Below are positions 31,753 through 36,910 of a stretch of DNA of 36,910 nt, piece by piece (position 1 is the stretch's first letter; every line of letters starts with the position of its first letter). The position numbers were made by a program, and so were the translations under genes. The notes beneath the pieces were generated by a model. It did no database searches. It saw nothing but the letters and a program-made list of their open reading frames with translations, and was not told where the DNA came from. Origin of the DNA: Chthonomonadaceae bacterium (GTDB lineage: Bacteria; Armatimonadota; Chthonomonadetes; Chthonomonadales; Chthonomonadaceae); the NCBI GenBank assembly GCA_025054835.1, contig JANWZQ010000118.1:1-36910 (forward strand). Reading direction: 5' to 3'.

Positions 31753-34200
31753 GTGTCGGTCGTCCATCGTGAACTGAACCGCCTGGAAGTCCTGCGCGGG
31801 TTGCGCGTGGCCACGTGGGAGGCTGCCTTTGCCAATATCTGGGTAACGCTAACTACCGGCGCTTTTCTAACCGGTTTTGCGCTCTGGCTGGGTGCCGGCG
31901 ACGTCGAGGTCAGCCTGCTGAGCGCCATACCTACGTTTGCAGGACTGGTGCAGTTTGTCTCCTCCTACTTCGGGGAGCGCTTGCCGGCGCGCAAGCCCTT
32001 CTGCGCCTGGTTCCTGATGGCCGGTCGCGGTCTCTGGGTGCTGATCCTGCTGCTGCCTTATCTTCTGGGACCCTCGCGTTCCCTCTATCCCTTCCTGGTA
32101 CTGTATCTTCTCTCCTACGTAGCCATCAACATCCCGATGCCGGCTTACATGGCGTGGATGTCGGACCTGGTGCCGGCAGACCATCGCGGGCGCTATTTTG
32201 GCCGGCGCAATATGATTGCCGGCGGGGCAGGTATGCTGGTCGGCCTGCCAGCAGCCTGGTTCCTGGATTGGACAACCCGGAAGACGCATCAGGAGGCGCT
32301 CGGATTTGCGGTCCTGTTCGGCGTGGCGGTAGCCGGGGCTGTTGCGGCTCTGGTCTGTATGTTGCGCCAGCCAGAACCTCCTGGAAGGAACACAGGAGTT
32401 AGCGGGGACAGGTTGCAGGGGACGGAGGGGGTTCTGGCATACTATCGAGCGCCTTTTGCGGACCGCAACTTTCGCCGGTTGATCATGTTCAATGTAGTCC
32501 TGGGTCTGGGACAGTTTCTCGCTGCCCCATTCTTCACGGTGTATGCCCTGCAGTCCCTGCAGCTCAACTATGTGACGCTGCAACTGCTCTCGGTGCTCAC
32601 CAGCATCACCGGTCTGGGCTCGATGCCAGTGTGGGGGTATCTGGCAGACAGGTTCGGCAACAAGCCGTTGCTGGGCATCAGCGTGTTCGGCACCGTGCTG
32701 CTGCCGCTGTACTGGGTCTTTGCGACGCCGGATAATCCCGGCGTGATGATGGTGCTGCTGGTGATCAATCACCTTTCTGGAGGGGCCTCGTGGGCAGGCG
32801 TTGGCCTGATGCAGTTCAATCTACTGATCCGGATGAGCCCTGCGGAAAAGACTGCTGTCTACGTGGCCACTATGTCGGCGGTTACCGGGTTGACCGGAGG
32901 TCTGGCTCCACTCGCCGGGGGCGTGTTGATGAACGCGCTGGTTCACTGGCGGAGCACGTTGCTGGGGATCGAGTGGACCAACTTTCATGTCACTTTTCTG
33001 GCGGCCTCCGTGCTGCGGGTTGTGGCGCTCGGCTTTCTGCGCCCGCTGGTGGACGCGCAGGCAGCCTCGGCACGCGATGTGCTACAGCAGCTGACCCGTG
33101 CGGATCTGCGAGCATGGCTCCATATCCGGCGTCTGCAAGGGGGGAGCGGGTTGGAGGCACGTCGGCGTGCGACCGAAGCGCTGGGAGAGTCACGGACGCA
33201 ACTGGCTGTGAGTGAACTGACGACGGCGCTAACGGACCCGGCGCCTGCGGTACGCGAGGAGGCTGCGCGGGCACTGGGCGAGATCGGTGATCCTGCGGCT
33301 GTCGAGGCGCTAACCGCCGCTCTGATGGATCCTGCAGCGGGTATCGTAGGACCGGCAGCGGACGCGCTGGCCCGGATTGGCGATCGACGGGCTGTGCCTG
33401 CGCTGATCACTCTGCTAGAGGCTCCGGAAGGCACTGTGTCTCCTCTGGACTCTCTGGCGGTCATCCGGGCGCTGGGCGCACTCGGTGGGACAGAAGCAGC
33501 AGGCACTCTGACCCGGCTTCTGGAGCAGACGCAGGATCCTGAGATCGCGGAAGCGCTGGCACGTGCGCTCGGGGAGGCCGGAGAACCGGAGACCGCGCAG
33601 GCATTGATCCGATTTCTACAGTTCCGGCAACCGCCAGAAGGGGTACGCATGGCGATTGTCCATGCACTTGGCCAGCTCGGGGCAGCAGAGGCCGGTCCTG
33701 TGCTGCGACAGGAACTGCAGGCCTGTCCTGCCGATAGCCGATTGCTGCCGGTTGTCGCAGAGGCGCTGGCCAGACTTCAGGATCGTGCGGCGCTTCCTCT
33801 CCTGGTGGCGCATCTGGCCCGAAGCTCAACGCCATTGAGCCGTAAGCAAATTGCCCTGGCAATCGGGATGCTGCTACAGGCCAGTGAGGCCCTGTATACC
33901 CTGCTCACGCAGGAGGAGTTCGCCCGGGATGAGATGGTCGCCCGCATGATAGAGGAGTTACGACGTCGATGGCGCGCAGGCCCGGATGTACCGGCGCTGG
34001 AGAACGCGTTGGCGGCCTACATCCGGGAGGAATACCGGGAATGTGTACGGGCTCTGGAGGCTGCAGACCGTCAGATGGCTGCAGATAAACGGCCCGATGA
34101 GGCCTTACAAACGCTCCGGGCACTCTGTGCGCAGGATGCTCTCCCTGTTGAGGGGGCACTGGTCGGGTTGATCGCGTTGCGGTGTCGCGTGGACGCGTAA
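31753..34200 (+). CDS. MFS-type transporter fused to HEAT repeats
   Basis: An 815-residue two-part protein. Residues 1 to about 440 hold about 12 hydrophobic segments with major facilitator features: the loop 2-3-like SYFGERLPARKPF, the stretch SDLVPADHRGRYFGRRN and the loop 8-9-like GYLADRFGNKPLL. Residues about 462-700 are HEAT or PBS-lyase-type helical repeats, with units such as AVREEAARALGEIGDPAAVE and GPAADALARIGDRRAVPALI; the last 100 residues are helical and less regular. The HEAT domain should lie in the cytoplasm, where it could bind a partner or gate the transporter. The substrate is unknown. The GTG start at 31753 has only a weak ribosome binding site and follows the PilP-like gene by 25 bases, so it may be read through from the pilus locus. 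Confidence 0.88.
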   Translation: MSVVHRELNRLEVLRGLRVATWEAAFANIWVTLTTGAFLTGFALWLGAGDVEVSLLSAIPTFAGLVQFVSSYFGERLPARKPFCAWFLMAGRGLWVLILLLPYLLGPSRSLYPFLVLYLLSYVAINIPMPAYMAWMSDLVPADHRGRYFGRRNMIAGGAGMLVGLPAAWFLDWTTRKTHQEALGFAVLFGVAVAGAVAALVCMLRQPEPPGRNTGVSGDRLQGTEGVLAYYRAPFADRNFRRLIMFNVVLGLGQFLAAPFFTVYALQSLQLNYVTLQLLSVLTSITGLGSMPVWGYLADRFGNKPLLGISVFGTVLLPLYWVFATPDNPGVMMVLLVINHLSGGASWAGVGLMQFNLLIRMSPAEKTAVYVATMSAVTGLTGGLAPLAGGVLMNALVHWRSTLLGIEWTNFHVTFLAASVLRVVALGFLRPLVDAQAASARDVLQQLTRADLRAWLHIRRLQGGSGLEARRRATEALGESRTQLAVSELTTALTDPAPAVREEAARALGEIGDPAAVEALTAALMDPAAGIVGPAADALARIGDRRAVPALITLLEAPEGTVSPLDSLAVIRALGALGGTEAAGTLTRLLEQTQDPEIAEALARALGEAGEPETAQALIRFLQFRQPPEGVRMAIVHALGQLGAAEAGPVLRQELQACPADSRLLPVVAEALARLQDRAALPLLVAHLARSSTPLSRKQIALAIGMLLQASEALYTLLTQEEFARDEMVARMIEELRRRWRAGPDVPALENALAAYIREEYRECVRALEAADRQMAADKRPDEALQTLRALCAQDALPVEGALVGLIALRCRVDA

Positions 34201-34211
34201 GGGATCACTCC

Positions 34212-34949
34212 CTACCGGTGTCGGCCGAACACGGCGCTCAGCTGCTCGCGCAACCGTACGAGTTGCCGGAACCGTTTGGTGCGTGCACCCTGCCGGAAAC
34301 ACTGCACTTCGTGCCGGATTGCTGCAACGGTCCTGCGTGGTAACGTGCGTCGGCGCCCGCCGGGGCGTCTGGTGCGTGGCGGCGTCGGAAGGCGTCCTGC
34401 AGCGATCGCGGCCTCACGTTCAGCGCGTCGACGTTGCAGCGTCTCCTCGGTAATGAGGGTGCCCAGCAACCAGTCGGCCAGGGGGAAGAGCACACAGAAG
34501 TTCTTCTGATAGTAGCGGTGATGCAGTTTGTGGTGCGTGCGCAGGAAATGGAACCAGCGGAAGCGTTCGATGAAGTGGCCCCGCGGGATATGGATGTTCC
34601 AGTGCACGTACTCGTACACGATAAAGTAGGCAATGCAGGCGGTGATGGCACCGACCGCCGTATGGGCCCACAGATAACGCTCAATGGCCCAGACAACCGG
34701 TAGATGCACGGCAATGATGGCCGGAAGCGCGTAGGGCTTGAGCAGAATGTGAGCAGGGTGTGCCCCCTCTTCCAGAAAGAAGCTCTCGTCGCCCCGATAG
34801 AGACCGTGGTGGACAATCGTGTGCCCGCGGAATGCCTCCCGGGGAAAACGGGGCTGGTGCATCCAGTACCTGTGCCAGTACCACTCGAAAAAGCTACCGT
34901 AGACGACCCAGCAGAGACCGGAGAGGACCTGAGGTATCCAGTGCGTCAC
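34212..34949 (-). CDS. Fatty acid hydroxylase/sterol desaturase family membrane protein
   Basis: A 245-residue integral membrane protein with a di-iron histidine pattern: His26-x4-His31, His43-x3-His47-His48, HWNIHIPRGH, and RTHHKLHHRYY. These clusters match the fatty acid hydroxylase superfamily (C4-sterol methyl oxidase, carotenoid hydroxylase, alkylglycerol monooxygenase group). Hydrophobic segments lie at about residues 5-22 and 70-118. The C-terminal 75 residues are very Arg-rich (about 170-240), unusual for the family and probably cytoplasmic. The lipid substrate cannot be told from sequence. The start is GTG at 34949. Its stop is only 11 bases from the stop of the convergent MFS gene, and a small AGGGA-TCAC-TCCCT stem lies between or over the ends. 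Confidence 0.85.
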   Translation of the reverse strand: MTHWIPQVLSGLCWVVYGSFFEWYWHRYWMHQPRFPREAFRGHTIVHHGLYRGDESFFLEEGAHPAHILLKPYALPAIIAVHLPVVWAIERYLWAHTAVGAITACIAYFIVYEYVHWNIHIPRGHFIERFRWFHFLRTHHKLHHRYYQKNFCVLFPLADWLLGTLITEETLQRRRAEREAAIAAGRLPTPPRTRRPGGRRRTLPRRTVAAIRHEVQCFRQGARTKRFRQLVRLREQLSAVFGRHR

Positions 34950-35077
34950 GTTCCGTACTTCTCGCTTTCCCGGCAGGAAGTTCCTGTTGCTGCCTGCCTC
35001 TGATGATTTTCACCTGTTCCTGTGACCGCGACTATTGTACCCTGAAATCGATGCCGAACAAGGGATCAGGATCTCTG

Positions 35078-35287
35078 TCAGATCGGGTTGCAGCAACTTT
35101 CCAGATAGCCGCAACGGCGGCAATGCATCTTGTGCCCGAGGTGTTCCGGTGGGATGATCTGATAGCAGACCGGGCACCGCACTTCGCCCGGCTTCTCAAA
35201 GGGATCGATGCGCCTGCAGATCTCTGTGGCTTCCCTGACGGGGGGTGTCATGGCTGACCCGGGAGCAGGACCCGGTCGATCGCGCAT
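35078..35287 (-). CDS. Small zinc-ribbon protein
   Basis: A 69-residue protein whose second half carries CPVC and, 16 residues on, CRRCGYLESCC, the paired Cys-x2-Cys knuckles of a zinc ribbon with an extra Cys pair at the C-terminus. ATG 35287 has a strong AAAGGAGG about 10 nt upstream on the minus strand, which with the zinc pattern makes it a real gene despite its size. The first half is Pro/Arg-rich and without a known domain. Function is unknown; similar tiny ribbon proteins occur in many thermophilic and environmental bacteria. It is divergent from the membrane protein gene at 35577 and followed 130 bases later by the hydroxylase gene on the same strand. Confidence 0.72.
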   Translation of the reverse strand: MRDRPGPAPGSAMTPPVREATEICRRIDPFEKPGEVRCPVCYQIIPPEHLGHKMHCRRCGYLESCCNPI

Positions 35288-35576
35288 TCGCGTGCAACCT
35301 CCTTTCCCTGTGTTATCTCCTCATTTCCGCTAATTGGTGCTGTCTTCCCTCTTTTTTCCTCTCCGTGTATCAGGAGCTTTTCAGAGAGATGTTCAAGCAG
35401 GGATGATATGTGTGCCATTCCTGTGTTTATGAAGAGCTACGGGCGGGCCATACGGCGCGTGGCGCAAAATCCGCCGGACGGCGGATGCATGCCCGGCAGA
35501 ACTATCTGTACAATTCTGCACAATGTACTGCTCAGGGAGTTGAGGAGTGCAGAACGCGCATGGGTGAGGAGGAGCT
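35288..35576. other. Divergent intergenic region with two inverted repeats
   Basis: Between the zinc-ribbon gene and the respiratory operon. ATCCGCC-GGAC-GGCGGAT (35469-35486) is a perfect 7-bp stem. GTACA (35508-35512) and TGTAC (35524-35528) flank 11 bases and could be an operator. I see no consensus promoter on either strand, and no RNA gene. Confidence 0.4.
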
Positions 35577-36692
35577 ATGCAATTCCCGTCTGTAGACCCT
35601 ATTCCTGTTCCGGCGCCGGTCTGGCTGATGAAAGTGTTGAGTCTGGTCACGCTGGCGTTGCACTTCTCTGCAGTGATGTTGCTGGTGGGCAGCCTGTTGC
35701 TGGTGTTATACCACAATACCCGGGGGCGCTCCCGGCGTGATGCCGATCAGGTCTCCGCGTCCTTTGTGCTGGCGCGGCGCCTGCCAGTGATTATGACCTA
35801 CGTGATTAATCTGGGGATCCCCCCGTTGCTGTTCGCGCAGGTGCTGTACGGGCGGGCGCTCTATACAAGCAGCATCCTGATTGGCGTGCTATGGTTTGCG
35901 GTGATCCCGCTACTGATGCTAGCTTACTGGTTACTCTACCGCATCGCACCCCGCATTGAGAAGGGGCAATCCGTCCTGCTGATCACGCTGGTGGCTCTGG
36001 GGATCGTTGTGGGAGTCGGGCATATCTACGCGATGAACATGACGCTGATGCTCCGCCCGGAGGTCTGGCAGGAGATGTATGCTCGCAGTCCATACGGCCT
36101 GCAGGGGGTGTCCGGTGATCCGACTGTCACACCACGATGGCTGTTCGTGATGTCAGGCGGGCTCGTTTTCGGAGGGCTCTGGGCCGCGCTGCTGGCCGGC
36201 ATGCCCCACCTGTCTGCAGGAACGCAGGCGCATCTGCGGCGCAGCGGCGGGGGAATGACTGCAATCGGCGCGGTAATCCAGGTGCTCTGTGCGCTGATGG
36301 TAGTCCAGACGCAACCTGTAGCCGTGCGTCAGGCTCTGGTGAGCAACGCGCTCTACCCCGGGGCCGGTCTGCTGTTTCTGGGAGCGATTGTCATCGCGGC
36401 TGTGCTGGCTGTGTGGCAGGGTATGGGAACGCACTCCCGCGTGCCCATAGCGGTTTCCGGGTTGGCGGCTGGCTTTCTGAGCACACTGGGTGCCGTGGTC
36501 TACCGCGATGGTATTCGCGACGTGACGTTGCTACAGAGAGGGTTCGATGTGTGGCAACGGACGGAGGTGAGCAACTGGTCCGTGATTGTACTTTTCCTGT
36601 TACTGTTCGTGATCATGCTGGGAGTTCTGTACTGGTTGCTGCGTGTGATGCAGCGGGCGACGCCTCCCGGCGAACAGGTGGTGGTGCCATGA
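35577..36692 (+). CDS. Polytopic membrane protein preceding a Rieske protein, unknown function
   Basis: A 371-residue inner-membrane protein with about nine hydrophobic segments and short loops. I do not recognise a named family. Two histidines lie in predicted membrane segments, His29 (VTLALHFSAVMLLVG) and His149 (VGVGHIYAMNMTL), which could ligate haem b, but this is a guess. The stop codon overlaps the ATG of a Rieske-type protein (ATGA), so the two are translationally coupled and the protein probably belongs to a quinol-oxidising or other electron-transfer complex. GAGGAGG lies just before ATG 35577, a strong ribosome binding site that fits high expression of a respiratory operon. Confidence 0.7.
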   Translation: MQFPSVDPIPVPAPVWLMKVLSLVTLALHFSAVMLLVGSLLLVLYHNTRGRSRRDADQVSASFVLARRLPVIMTYVINLGIPPLLFAQVLYGRALYTSSILIGVLWFAVIPLLMLAYWLLYRIAPRIEKGQSVLLITLVALGIVVGVGHIYAMNMTLMLRPEVWQEMYARSPYGLQGVSGDPTVTPRWLFVMSGGLVFGGLWAALLAGMPHLSAGTQAHLRRSGGGMTAIGAVIQVLCALMVVQTQPVAVRQALVSNALYPGAGLLFLGAIVIAAVLAVWQGMGTHSRVPIAVSGLAAGFLSTLGAVVYRDGIRDVTLLQRGFDVWQRTEVSNWSVIVLFLLLFVIMLGVLYWLLRVMQRATPPGEQVVVP

Positions 36693-36910
36693 GCGACAGT
36701 GTTCTGACTACACCGAATCCTGTGGAGTGCCCGGACACATCGGATGCACTTCTGAATGAGGAGGAGCGAGGTTTCACCCGGAAGGGCTTTGTGAAGATTG
36801 CAATCGGGGGGGTCGGACTGGCCTACGCCGCGGCGATCGGTTACCCCATTTACCGGTATCTGAACTCTCCGGTAGAGAAGTTCGCTGCCATGGCCGCCGT
36901 GAAGGAAGTG
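36689..36910 (+). CDS. Rieske iron-sulfur protein, N-terminal part
   Basis: The first 74 codons of a gene cut by the window end. After a 30-residue polar N-terminus comes FTRKGFVKIAIGGVGLAYAA with the membrane helix, then IYRYLNSPVEKF, the usual hinge into the Rieske domain of QcrA/PetC-type proteins. The start of the helix (TRKGFVK) resembles the basic, Tat-like anchor of Rieske proteins. The cluster-binding Cys-x-His motifs lie beyond the window, so the identification rests on the anchor region and on its coupling to the membrane protein before it. A cytochrome b gene would be expected downstream. Confidence 0.72.
   Translation, partial: MSDSVLTTPNPVECPDTSDALLNEEERGFTRKGFVKIAIGGVGLAYAAAIGYPIYRYLNSPVEKFAAMAAVKEV

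Noticed and set aside
34201-34214. AGGGA-TCAC-TCCCT stem as terminator between the MFS and hydroxylase genes
   Set aside because: Five base pairs and no T run; too weak to call as a separate feature.

Overview
The window is high-GC, gene-dense bacterial chromosome with about 24 protein genes, no rRNA or tRNA gene, no insertion sequence and no CRISPR array that I can see. Both ends cut a gene. Secreted carbohydrate- or peptide-active enzymes of the DUF4965 and DUF5722 types, a DUF6785-type membrane protein, a HEAT-repeat MFS protein and a diderm secretin-based pilus/secretion locus suggest a diderm, heterotrophic environmental bacterium. I would guess Armatimonadota or a neighbouring phylum, but that is inference from gene content, not from a marker gene.

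Bases 1-4702 hold the end of a PhyH-type dioxygenase whose stop overlaps the start of a NarL/DegS-type sensor kinase with no response regulator next to it. A convergent HTH regulator with clustered cysteines (SufR/COG2345 type) follows, then a class I methyltransferase and a PD-(D/E)xK nuclease-like protein. Bases 4744-8844 (minus strand) are a two-gene unit, a secreted DUF4965 glutaminase-like protein followed 3 nt later by a DUF6785 multi-spanning membrane protein. Next come a compact UvrD-type helicase (plus) and a convergent GAF-PAS-GGDEF-EAL cyclic di-GMP enzyme (minus).

Bases 13414-19715 carry a secreted DUF5722 putative glycoside hydrolase, a secreted protein of unknown function, a two-domain acetyl-xylan-esterase-like hydrolase and a lipoprotein substrate-binding protein that has no permease or ATPase beside it.

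Bases 19784-31727 are the main system: a plus-strand cluster that starts with a perfect consensus sigma-70-type promoter and a leader of about 450 nt. Its genes are a PilB/GspE ATPase, a PilC/GspF platform protein, a large PilX/GspK-like pseudopilin without Glu5, two Glu5-bearing pseudopilins, a PilM-PilN fusion, PilO/GspM, a secretin with a Gly/Met-rich duplicated insert, and a PilP/GspC-like anchor protein. There is no major pilin and no PilT. The PilM-PilN fusion has the architecture of GspL, and the K-I-J-like pseudopilin trio also resembles a type II secretion system, so the locus sits between type IV pilus and T2SS. It could export the secreted enzymes encoded nearby (inference).

The right end (31753-36910) has an MFS-HEAT fusion, a fatty-acid-hydroxylase-family membrane protein, a small zinc-ribbon protein, and the start of a respiratory operon in which an unrecognised polytopic membrane protein overlaps the start of a Rieske-type protein cut by the window end.
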